Assembly: GCA_025456385.1 (NCBI GenBank)
Contig: JALOKS010000206.1
Coordinates: forward strand, 1 to 5,157
DNA from: Thermoanaerobaculales bacterium
GTDB taxonomy: Bacteria; Acidobacteriota; Thermoanaerobaculia; Thermoanaerobaculales; Sulfomarinibacteraceae
Reading direction: 5' to 3'
DNA: 5,157 nt
In this document: positions 1 to 4,954 of the stretch, one piece after another
Position numbering within the stretch: position 1 is the first letter of the stretch
Layout: every line of letters begins with the position of its first letter
Notes under the pieces: model-generated
The model's input: only the letters and a program-made list of their open reading frames with translations
Told to the model about the DNA's origin: nothing
The model's database searches: none
Position numbers and translations under genes: made by a program

Positions 1-157
1 CGACCGCGTCATCGATGCCCTGCTCGCCTACGGCCGCGACGCCGGAGCCGCCGTCGTCGTCGTCACCCACGACCGGGAGCTGCTGCCGCGGTTCGATCGG
101 GTCGTGGATGTCGCCGAGTTGTTTGGAAGCACTGGAGGGCCAGGGACAGATTCCTGA
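1..157 (+). CDS. ABC transporter ATP-binding protein, C-terminal end (5' end outside window)
   Basis: This is an open frame entering from the left edge (codons in phase with base 2) and ending at TGA 155-157, about 51 residues. It reads as the tail of an ABC ATPase. A hydrophobic beta strand of four valines runs into VTHD, the H-loop whose His contacts the ATP gamma-phosphate. It is followed by RELLPRFDRVVDVAEL, which matches the end of LolD/MacB-type ATPases (VTHD...R.DRV..). The Walker A, Q-loop, signature and Walker B lie upstream of the window. The protein should sit on the cytoplasmic face and drive the FtsX-type permease encoded at 779-1957, since these ATPases are normally encoded directly beside their permease. 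Here 621 bp of repeat and foreign-looking sequence intervenes. The last residues (GSTGGPGTDS) look non-conserved and adjoin the heptamer repeat, so the stop may have been created or moved by that insertion. The family call is fairly safe; the exact subfamily is not visible. Confidence 0.8.
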   Translation, partial: DRVIDALLAYGRDAGAAVVVVTHDRELLPRFDRVVDVAELFGSTGGPGTDS

Positions 158-161
158 TTTT

Positions 162-252
162 GGATGTTGGATGTTGGATGTTGGATGTTGGATGTTGGAT
201 ATTGGATGTTGGACGTTGGATGGTGGATGGTGGATGGTGGATGGTGGATGGT
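162..252 (+). repeat. Tandem heptamer array, 13 units (GGATGTT then GGATGGT)
   Basis: Thirteen consecutive 7-bp units in perfect phase. Units 1-8 (162-217) are GGATGTT, with single changes in unit 6 (GGATATT) and unit 8 (GGACGTT). Units 9-13 (218-252) are all GGATGGT. Two more degenerate units may precede (AGATTCC 148-154, TGATTTT 155-161), covering the stop codon of the ATPase gene. Because 7 is not a multiple of 3, all frames cycle through the same peptides (Cys-Trp-Met-Leu-Asp type on plus), giving spurious open frames on both strands. Confidence 0.95.
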
Positions 253-281
253 GAGGTCGCAGTTGCGATTCGGGGTGTGAT

Positions 282-782
282 GTGACCTATCGGTCCCTTG
301 AGGTCTGGCAACTGGCCCGCGATCTCAGTGTCGACATCCATAAGCTCACGCTGGAACGTCTGCCCGGAATCGAGAGGTTCGAAGAAGGACAACAGATTCG
401 AAGATCGATCAAGTCAGTGCGATCCAATATCGTCGAGGGATACGGAAGGCGACGCTACAAGCAAGAGTTCATTCGATTCCTGACCTATGCCTTCGCATCG
501 GCACTTGAGGCGGTCGATCACCTCGAATGTTTGTCGGAAACCGGATCACTCGAAAACGAAGCGATCTACACCTCGTTGCATTCGAGACTCGAGGAACTGG
601 GCAGAAAGCTCAACAACCTGATTCAAGCAGTCGAATCCGGTCACCAGTCAGTCCGCGACGGTACCGCTGACTACCGAGGTGGCGAGGCGGCCTGCTCATC
701 CACTATCCACTATCCAACATCCACCATCCCTGAATCTGCCATCCCTGACGACGATCCCTCAAACGACCCAGGCTCCCGATGA
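282..782 (+). CDS. Four-helix-bundle protein (S23 / 23S rRNA-intervening-sequence protein family)
   Basis: 166 codons from GTG 282; the only nearby ATG (280) is immediately followed by a stop in its own frame. GGGG at 272-275 could serve as a weak ribosome site. The family (TIGR02436/PF05635) consists of small antiparallel four-helix bundles and includes relatives of Avd, the accessory protein of diversity-generating retroelements; the biochemical role of most members is unknown. Visible signature: RSLEVWQLARDL (residues 4-15, helix 1), QIRRSIKSVRSNIVEGYGR (38-56, helix 2, the hallmark), RRYKQEFIRFLTYAFASALEA (57-77, helix 3) and an amphipathic helix 4 near 92-118. Typical members end near 115-125 residues. 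The tail beyond about residue 120 looks added, and residues about 138-159 are translated from the right heptamer array. The stop overlaps the permease start (ATGA, 779-782). Codon use and GC (about 52%) differ from the neighbours, suggesting transfer. No signal peptide or membrane segment. Family call strong, function unknown. Confidence 0.87.
   Translation: MTYRSLEVWQLARDLSVDIHKLTLERLPGIERFEEGQQIRRSIKSVRSNIVEGYGRRRYKQEFIRFLTYAFASALEAVDHLECLSETGSLENEAIYTSLHSRLEELGRKLNNLIQAVESGHQSVRDGTADYRGGEAACSSTIHYPTSTIPESAIPDDDPSNDPGSR
695..757 (-). repeat. Inverted, degenerate heptamer array (reverse complement of GGATNNT)
   Basis: On the plus strand five phased units occupy 695-729: CTCATCC, ACTATCC, ACTATCC, AACATCC, ACCATCC. 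Read on the minus strand they are GGATGGT, GGATGTT, GGATAGT, GGATAGT, GGATGAG, the same family as the array at 162-252 but in opposite orientation. Further ATCC motifs (741-744, 754-757) continue in broken phase, so the array has decayed outwards. It lies inside the 3' end of the open reading frame beginning at 282. Confidence 0.85.
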
Positions 783-1957
783 ACGACGTGCTCTACCTCG
801 CGTGGCGCTATCTGCGGTTCAACCGCGGCACGACGGCGGTGCTGGTGGGCACCATCAGCCTCATCCTGTTCCTGCCTGCAGCGCTGCACGTGGCGGTGCG
901 CGAGGCCTCGCGGAGCCTCACCGCGCGCGCCGACGCCACGCCGCTGCTGGTGGGCGCCGCGGGCAGCGCGGTCGATCTCACGTTGGCCGCGCTCTACTTC
1001 CGCGAGCCCTCGCTCGACCCGGTGACCTTCGCCGAGGTGGAGCGCGTGGCAGGCTCGGGACTGGCGGGCGCCATGCCGCTGCTCCTGCGCTACCGGGCCG
1101 GCGGCTTCCGCATCGTCGGGACCAGCAGCGACTACCTCGAGTTCCGCGGCCTCGAGATCGCTTCCGGCCGCCGCTTCGCGATCCTCGGCGAGTGCGTCCT
1201 CGGCGACCGGGCGGCACGGTCGCTCGGCCTCGCCCCCGGCGACCACCTCGTGTCCACACCGGCCGGGGCTTTCGACGTGGCCGGGACCTTCCCCCTCAGG
1301 ATGAGCGTCGTCGGGGTGCTCGCGCCGACCGGGAGCCCTGACGACGAGGCGGTCATCGTGGACGTCAAGACGACGTGGGTGATCGCCGGCCTGGCCCACG
1401 GACATCTCGACGTGACCGACCCCGCCGCAGCTGACGGCGTGCTCTCCCGGGACGAGGACAACGTCGTCGCCAACGCGTCGGTCCTGTCCTACACCGAGAT
1501 CACGCCGGAGAACATCGACTCGTTCCACTTCCACGGCGATCCGCGGATGTTCCCGATCGACGCCGTGGTTGCGGCGCCGCGCGACCGCAGGTCGGCGATC
1601 ATGCTGCGCGGCCGCTACGAGGAGCTCGCGGACCCAGTGCAGATGGTGGTGCCGCGCGAGGTGGTGGACGATCTCGTGGCGACCATGTTCTCGGTCCGCG
1701 ACGCGGTGCTGCTGATCAGCCTCGGCCTCGGCGCCGCCACCCTCGCCACAGCGGCACTGGTGTTCGCGCTGTCGGTGCGGCTGCGGCGACGGGAGCTGGA
1801 GACCATGCGGAAGATCGGCGCCAGCCGCGGCCGCATGCGCGCGGTGCTGGCCGCGGAGGTGCTGCTGGTGGTGGCGGTCGGTGTCCTGATCGCCGCCGTC
1901 CTGACGCTCGCGGTTTCGCGTTTCGGCGGCCTGGCGCTGCGTTTCCTGGGAGCATGA
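779..1957 (+). CDS. FtsX/MacB-type ABC transporter permease
   Basis: 392 residues from ATG 779. An inner-membrane subunit of the mechanotransmission (type VII) ABC class. Predicted layout: short cytoplasmic N-terminus with LAWRYLRFNR (8-17), membrane segment 1 at about 19-41, a large periplasmic domain of about 265 residues (42-307), segment 2 at about 309-333, the cytoplasmic FtsX hallmark LRRRELETMRKIGASRGR (335-352) that contacts the ATPase, and segment 3 at about 356-379. Only a short tail follows, so I see three membrane segments instead of the usual four of MacB, LolC/E or FtsX. This may be a trait of the subfamily and not a truncation, because the next gene begins 18 bp later with its own ribosome site. 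No Shine-Dalgarno precedes ATG 779; the start overlaps the upstream stop as ATGA, allowing translational coupling. Probable partners: the ATPase at the left edge and the ZnuA-like lipoprotein downstream. Substrate unknown. Confidence 0.87.
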   Translation: MNDVLYLAWRYLRFNRGTTAVLVGTISLILFLPAALHVAVREASRSLTARADATPLLVGAAGSAVDLTLAALYFREPSLDPVTFAEVERVAGSGLAGAMPLLLRYRAGGFRIVGTSSDYLEFRGLEIASGRRFAILGECVLGDRAARSLGLAPGDHLVSTPAGAFDVAGTFPLRMSVVGVLAPTGSPDDEAVIVDVKTTWVIAGLAHGHLDVTDPAAADGVLSRDEDNVVANASVLSYTEITPENIDSFHFHGDPRMFPIDAVVAAPRDRRSAIMLRGRYEELADPVQMVVPREVVDDLVATMFSVRDAVLLISLGLGAATLATAALVFALSVRLRRRELETMRKIGASRGRMRAVLAAEVLLVVAVGVLIAAVLTLAVSRFGGLALRFLGA

Positions 1958-1965
1958 CGAACAGC

Positions 1966-1970
1966 GGAGG
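1966..1970 (+). promoter_or_regulatory. Ribosome binding site of the ZnuA-like gene
   Basis: GGAGG lies five bases before ATG 1976 and immediately after the permease stop (1955-1957). This strong site fixes the start codon and contrasts with the permease gene, which has none. Confidence 0.75.
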
Positions 1971-1975
1971 CGGAC

Positions 1976-2911
1976 ATGAGACTGGGCCTGAGAGCGTTCG
2001 CGGCTGCGGTGGTGGCGGCCGCCTGCGGCTGTGCCCCCGAGCTGCCGGAGACGGCGGTCGCGGGTCGCGACGAGCCTTCGCGCGTCGGCGCCGTGGAGGT
2101 GACGAACGAGCCCCTGGCATGGGTGGCGGGGCGGCTCGGCGGGCCGCTCGTGGAGGTTCGTTTCCGCGCCGCGGAGGCGACCGACCCGGCGACCTGGAAG
2201 CCGACCACCGAGGACATTCTCGCCATGCAGGAGGCGGACCTGATCATGCTCAACGGCGCCTCGTACGAGGGCTGGCTCAAGGACGTCTCGCTGCCGATCT
2301 CGCGCCTGGTGGACACCACGGCCGCGGCACGCGACCGACTGATCTCGGTCGCCGAGACGGTGACCCACAGCCACGGCCCCGAGGGCGAGCACGAGCACGC
2401 CGGAACCGCCTTCACCACCTGGCTCGACCCGACGCTGCTCGCCGAGCAGGCCCGGGCGGCCGCGGCCGCTCTCGCCGCACGTTGGCCGGAGCACGAGGAG
2501 CTGTTCGCTGAGGGCCTCGCCGCACTGGCCGCCGACCTCGCGGCCCTCGACGCCGAGCTCGAGGCGGCGACGGCGCCCGCAGGCGACCGGCCGCTGGTCT
2601 TCTCCCACCCCGTCTACCAGTACTTCCAGCGGCGCTACGGGCTCGTGGGGGAAAGCGTCCACTTCGAGCCGGATGTCATGCCGGATGCGGACCAATGGGC
2701 GGAGCTCGATCGCCTGCTCGAGCACGGCGGGGCGCGGTGGATGGTCTGGGAGGAGGAGCCGATCGGCGAGATCCGGGCCGCCCTCTCGGAGCGCGGCGTC
2801 GGCGTCCTCGTCGTGGCGCCCTGCGCCACGCCGCCGCCCGGAGGCGACTTCCTGGCCGTCATGCGCGGCAACGCCGAGGCTCTCCGCGCGGCCTTCGGCG
2901 CTGCACGATGA
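1976..2911 (+). CDS. ZnuA-like (cluster A-I) metal-type substrate-binding lipoprotein, atypical ligands
   Basis: 311 residues. The N-terminus (Arg2, Arg6, then an Ala/Val core) ends in a lipobox-like AACGC, so the mature protein probably starts at Cys19 (or Cys17) and is lipid-anchored in the periplasm. The rest follows the ZnuA/TroA family (PF01297): VTNEPLAWVAGRLGG (42-56), EADLIMLNGASYEGWLK (86-102), WLDP (149-152), SHPVYQYFQRRYGL (210-223) and WMVWEEEP (255-262). Two of the usual zinc-ligand histidines are missing: the ADPHxxEP position reads TDPATWKP (69-76), and the DPHxWLDP position reads AFTTWLDP (145-152). His211 and a Glu cluster (259-261) remain. A His-rich stretch, HSHGPEGEHEH (131-141), sits directly before FTTWLDP. 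I recall related proteins in FtsX-type ABC clusters with the same pattern, so this looks like a subfamily and not decay. It follows the permease by 18 bp, so the two are almost certainly one operon. Metal binding is inferred; zinc is the leading candidate. Confidence 0.85.
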   Translation: MRLGLRAFAAAVVAAACGCAPELPETAVAGRDEPSRVGAVEVTNEPLAWVAGRLGGPLVEVRFRAAEATDPATWKPTTEDILAMQEADLIMLNGASYEGWLKDVSLPISRLVDTTAAARDRLISVAETVTHSHGPEGEHEHAGTAFTTWLDPTLLAEQARAAAAALAARWPEHEELFAEGLAALAADLAALDAELEAATAPAGDRPLVFSHPVYQYFQRRYGLVGESVHFEPDVMPDADQWAELDRLLEHGGARWMVWEEEPIGEIRAALSERGVGVLVVAPCATPPPGGDFLAVMRGNAEALRAAFGAAR

Positions 2912-2933
2912 CCGCCGCCGGTCTCGCGGCGGT
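2911..2933 (+). terminator. Hairpin directly after the ZnuA-like gene (possible terminator)
   Basis: ACCGCCGC (2911-2918) and GCGGCGGT (2926-2933) form a perfect 8-bp stem with a 7-base loop, starting at the last base of the stop codon. No T-run follows on either strand, so intrinsic termination is unproven. Confidence 0.4.
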
Positions 2934-2963
2934 GTCCGTCGCGATGCGTCGACGCCCCGCCCG

Positions 2964-2997
2964 CTGCCGGAGTCGGCAGTCCCGGCGGCGACCGCCG
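2964..2997. other. Two further hairpins between convergent genes
   Basis: CTGCCG (2964-2969)/CGGCAG (2974-2979) forms a 6-bp stem with a 4-base loop. CGGCGG (2983-2988)/CCGCCG (2992-2997) forms a 6-bp stem with a 3-base loop. With the hairpin at 2911-2933 they fill the 152-bp gap between the ZnuA-like gene and the oppositely oriented epmB. They could act as bidirectional terminators or transcript-end stabilisers, but short GC-rich stems arise easily at this base composition. No gene is supported in 2912-3063. Confidence 0.35.
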
Positions 2998-3063
2998 CTG
3001 GGGTTCCGGACGACGGAGCCTGCGAGCGGGCAGCCGAACGTCGAAATGGACACGCAGCAGCGC

Positions 3064-4077
3064 TCACACCTCGAGATCGACGGCGAGCTTGGACGGCGCG
3101 CCGGCGACCTCGCGCACCAAGCGGGGCACGAGGTAGCCCGGCAGCCGGGCGGCGAGCTCGCGCACGAGCCCGGCCGCCCTCGACTCGGCGACCGCGAAGT
3201 GCGCGGACCCGGCGACCGGGTCGAGCATGTGCAGGTAGTAGGGCAGCACGCCGGCGTCAAGCAGGGTCTCGCTGAGCCCCGCCAGCGCGGCGGCCGAGTC
3301 GTTGACCCCGGCGAGCAGCACTGACTGGTTGAGCAGGCTCGCGCCGGTGGCGCGCAGGGCGGCCAGCGCCCGGCGCACGTCATCGTCGATCTCGTTGGCG
3401 TGGTTGGCGTGCACCACCACGACGGTCGGCAGCTCCATCGCCCGCAGCCACTCCACCAGCGTCTCGTCCACCCGCTGCGGCAGGACGATGGGCAGCCGGG
3501 TGTGGACGCGAAACCGGCGCAGCTGCGGCAGGCGGTCTGCCGCGCGCGCGAGCTCGGCGAGCCGCGCGTCGGACAGGGTCAGCGGATCACCTCCCGAGAG
3601 GATCAGCTCGGCGATTCCCGGGTCGGCGGCGATGCGGTCGAGGGTCGCCTGCCAGCCCCCACCCGGCGCATGGTGCTCGGCATACGGGAAATGGCGGCGG
3701 AAGCAGTAGCGGCAGTGGACGGCACAGGCGCCGGTTGCCACCACCAGCGCGCGGCCCTCGTACTTGTGCAGGACCCCGGCGACCGGCGGCGCCGCCAGCT
3801 CGCCGAGCGGGTCCGCGCTGAAGCCGGGCGCGGGGACGTCCTCCTCGGCGAGGGGCAGAACCTGCCGCAGGAGCGGGTCGGCGGGGTCGCCGCGGCGCAT
3901 GCGGGCGACGAAGCCTCGTGGTACCCTGAGCGGGAATCGGCGGCCGCCGGCGGGGGTTGCAGACCGGACGCGGCCGTCGAGGCCGAGCAGGGCGAGCAGC
4001 TCGTCGGCGTCGCCCACCGCCTCCGCGAGGAGGCGGCGCCAGTCGCCGGCCGGCCAGGGCTCCGAGGTCACGCGCAT
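3064..4077 (-). CDS. epmB: EF-P beta-lysylation protein EpmB (lysine 2,3-aminomutase)
   Basis: 337 residues, close to the E. coli protein in length and colinear with it. A cytoplasmic radical-SAM, PLP-dependent enzyme that converts (S)-alpha-lysine to (R)-beta-lysine, the preferred substrate of EpmA for modifying EF-P. Visible features: an N-terminal region with DWRRLLAEAV and LRVPRGFVARM (50-60); DPLLRQVLP (67-75); APGFSADPLGE (83-93); HKYEGRAL (104-111); the [4Fe-4S] motif CAVHCRYC (Cys118, 122, 125) followed by FRRHFPYAEHH; SGGDPL (161-166); HTRLPIV (192-198); LLNQSVLLAGVND (248-260); and DAGVLPYYLHMLD (274-286). GAPSK near the C-terminus puts the likely PLP-binding lysine at Lys330. It lacks the long C-terminal extension of clostridial KamA, which supports EpmB over a catabolic aminomutase. 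Start ATG (4075-4077) is divergent from efp with a 65-bp gap; no clear ribosome site is seen. Confidence 0.96.
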   Translation of the reverse strand: MRVTSEPWPAGDWRRLLAEAVGDADELLALLGLDGRVRSATPAGGRRFPLRVPRGFVARMRRGDPADPLLRQVLPLAEEDVPAPGFSADPLGELAAPPVAGVLHKYEGRALVVATGACAVHCRYCFRRHFPYAEHHAPGGGWQATLDRIAADPGIAELILSGGDPLTLSDARLAELARAADRLPQLRRFRVHTRLPIVLPQRVDETLVEWLRAMELPTVVVVHANHANEIDDDVRRALAALRATGASLLNQSVLLAGVNDSAAALAGLSETLLDAGVLPYYLHMLDPVAGSAHFAVAESRAAGLVRELAARLPGYLVPRLVREVAGAPSKLAVDLEV

Positions 4078-4142
4078 GACGCCCGGCAGTCTCGCAGCAC
4101 CGAGTGGATCGACGCAAGTCAGGACAAGGAGATCGGGGAATC
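4078..4142. promoter_or_regulatory. Divergent epmB/efp intergenic region with efp ribosome site
   Basis: These 65 bp must hold the 5' signals of both genes unless either is read from further away. AAGGAG at 4126-4131 lies 11 bases before ATG 4143 and is the best ribosome site for efp. I see no convincing -35/-10 pair for either direction. Confidence 0.45.
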
Positions 4143-4706
4143 ATGGCTTCGTACAACATGAACCAGGTCCGGGTCGGGCTCAAGATCACGGTCGACGGGG
4201 ATCCCTGCGTCGTCGTCGACACCGACGTCGTCAAGCCCGGCAAGGGCCAGGCCTTCACCCGCGTCCGCTACAAGAACTACCGCACCAACCGCGTCAACGA
4301 GATGACCCTCAAGGCCTCGGACTCGGTGCAGGGCGCGGACGTCATCGACAAGGAGATGCAGTACCTCTACTCCGACGGCGACATGTGGTACTTCATGGAC
4401 CAGGAGTCCTACGAGCAGGTCGGCACCCACCGCGAGGAGGTGGGCGACGCCGCGCAGTGGCTCAAGGAGGAGGACATCTGCTCGGTGACCCTGTACGAGG
4501 GCAATCCGATCGTCGTCACGCCGCCCAACTTCGTGGTCCTCGAGGTCGTCGAGACCGACCCCGGCGTCCGCGGCGACACCTCCTCGGGCGGCAACAAGCC
4601 GGCCAAGACCGAGACCGGCGCCGTGGTGCGGGTGCCGCTCTTCGTGCAGACCGGGGAGCGGATCAAGGTCGACACCCGGACCGGGGAGTACGTGTCCAGG
4701 GCCTGA
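4143..4706 (+). CDS. efp: Translation elongation factor P
   Basis: 187 residues, near the E. coli length (188). EF-P binds between the ribosomal P and E sites and rescues ribosomes stalled at consecutive prolines. Three beta-barrel domains are present. The N-terminal KOW-like domain (about 1-62) carries VKPGKGQAF with Lys34 at the loop tip, the residue beta-lysylated by EpmA/EpmB. The OB domain at about 65-127 contains GDMWYFMDQESYEQV and later TPPNFVVLEVVETDPG. The C-terminal OB domain at about 130-187 has the family signature TGAVVRVPLFVQTGERIKVDTRTGEYVS. The start at ATG 4143 gives the standard MASYN opening and the proper Lys34 numbering; an in-frame ATG at 4104 would add 13 unrelated residues. 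The neighbouring epmB and epmA make this the lysine-modified type, not the arginine-rhamnosylated or YeiP type. No T-tailed terminator follows; heptamer arrays begin 14 bp after the stop. Confidence 0.98.
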   Translation: MASYNMNQVRVGLKITVDGDPCVVVDTDVVKPGKGQAFTRVRYKNYRTNRVNEMTLKASDSVQGADVIDKEMQYLYSDGDMWYFMDQESYEQVGTHREEVGDAAQWLKEEDICSVTLYEGNPIVVTPPNFVVLEVVETDPGVRGDTSSGGNKPAKTETGAVVRVPLFVQTGERIKVDTRTGEYVSRA

Positions 4707-4720
4707 GGTAATGGCCGCAA

Positions 4721-4755
<35 letters not shown>

Positions 4756-4774
4756 GCGCCGGGCCACCCGTTCG

Positions 4775-4809
4775 GGATTTCGGATTTCGGATTTCGAATT
4801 TCGAACTTC
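4775..4809 (+). repeat. Heptamer array B, GGATTTC x5
   Basis: Three exact GGATTTC units (4775-4795) followed by GAATTTC (4796-4802) and GAACTTC (4803-4809). A 19-bp GC-rich spacer containing CCACCCG (4764-4770) separates it from array A. Confidence 0.92.
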
Positions 4810-4827
4810 CGCCCACCCGTCCCTTCC

Positions 4828-4855
4828 GGATCTCGGATCTCGGATTTCGGATCTC
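4828..4855 (+). repeat. Heptamer array C, GGATCTC x4
   Basis: Units GGATCTC (4828-4834), GGATCTC (4835-4841), GGATTTC (4842-4848) and GGATCTC (4849-4855). An 18-bp spacer with CCACCCG (4813-4819) separates it from array B, and a third CCACCCG (4855-4861) follows it. Confidence 0.92.
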
Positions 4856-4897
4856 CACCCGCCCGCCCGGCTCGCGGGACGGATGCCGGGAGGGTGG
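4855..4897. other. GC-rich imperfect inverted repeat between efp and epmA
   Basis: CCACCC (4855-4860) pairs with GGGTGG (4892-4897), and CCCGGC (4866-4871) pairs with GCCGGG (4885-4890). The loop is 13 bases, with an asymmetric internal loop of 5 against 1. It could act as a weak terminator or RNA stabiliser after efp, but there is no T-run. Confidence 0.45.
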
Positions 4898-4900
4898 TCG

Positions 4901-4935
4901 GGAACTCAAAACTCACATCTCAAAACTCAAGACTC
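4901..4935 (-). repeat. Heptamer array D, GAGTTTT-type x5 on the minus strand
   Basis: On plus: GGAACTC, AAAACTC, ACATCTC, AAAACTC, AAGACTC, in perfect 7-bp phase. On minus each unit begins GAG (GAGTCTT, GAGTTTT, GAGATGT, GAGTTTT, GAGTTCC). The array ends 19 bp before the epmA start codon. The first unit, GGAACTC, differs from array C's GGATCTC by one base. Confidence 0.88.
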
Positions 4936-4954
4936 GCGCCCTTTGAGTCCAGCC

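Larger units (their letters stand above)
147..758. mobile_element. Putative element: four-helix-bundle gene between inverted heptamer arrays
   Basis: The block between the ATPase and permease genes has three parts: a left tandem array (162-252), a four-helix-bundle gene starting at 282, and a right array (695-757). The right array reads as the reverse complement of the same GGATNNT heptamer. Gene base composition is about 52% GC over 361-600, against about 75% in sampled lines of the flanking transporter genes. A 7-bp inverted match, CAGATTC at 147-153 and GAATCTG at 732-738, lies outside the regular repeats on both sides. No transposase, no clear target-site duplication and no integrase are visible. 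Inference: a cargo-like unit with inverted repeat ends that entered a pre-existing ABC operon. The boundaries are approximate, and the left edge may lie within the ATPase coding sequence. Confidence 0.45.

Noticed and set aside
63..392. 109-codon minus-strand frame through the left heptamer array
   Set aside because: Its repetitive HPTSNIQ-like peptide is only the heptamer translated, and it overlaps the real ATPase end and the four-helix-bundle gene.
282..640. True 23S rRNA intervening sequence
   Set aside because: The gene lies between ABC transporter genes and no rRNA sequence flanks it; the S23 name reflects family history only.
150..748. Target-site duplication ATTCCTGA (150-157) / ATCCCTGA (726-733 and 741-748)
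   Set aside because: The match is imperfect, occurs twice on the right and overlaps degenerate heptamers, so it cannot be told from repeat background.
147..758. Diversity-generating retroelement
   Set aside because: Despite the Avd-like fold of the encoded protein, there is no reverse transcriptase and no template/variable repeat pair with adenine-specific changes in the window.
710..3067. 785-codon open frame on the minus strand across the permease and ZnuA-like genes
   Set aside because: Antisense shadow in GC-rich sequence: Arg/Gly/Ala/His-rich with no domain, while the plus strand carries two recognisable proteins with a good ribosome site.
2908..3324. Frame opening at ATG 2908, overlapping the ZnuA-like stop as ATGA, as a fourth operon gene
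   Set aside because: It runs antisense into epmB, is Arg-rich and low-complexity, and has no ribosome site or recognisable domain.
4104..4142. Upstream in-frame ATG giving a 200-residue EF-P
   Set aside because: It adds 13 residues not found in EF-P; ATG 4143 follows AAGGAG and gives the standard N-terminus and Lys34.
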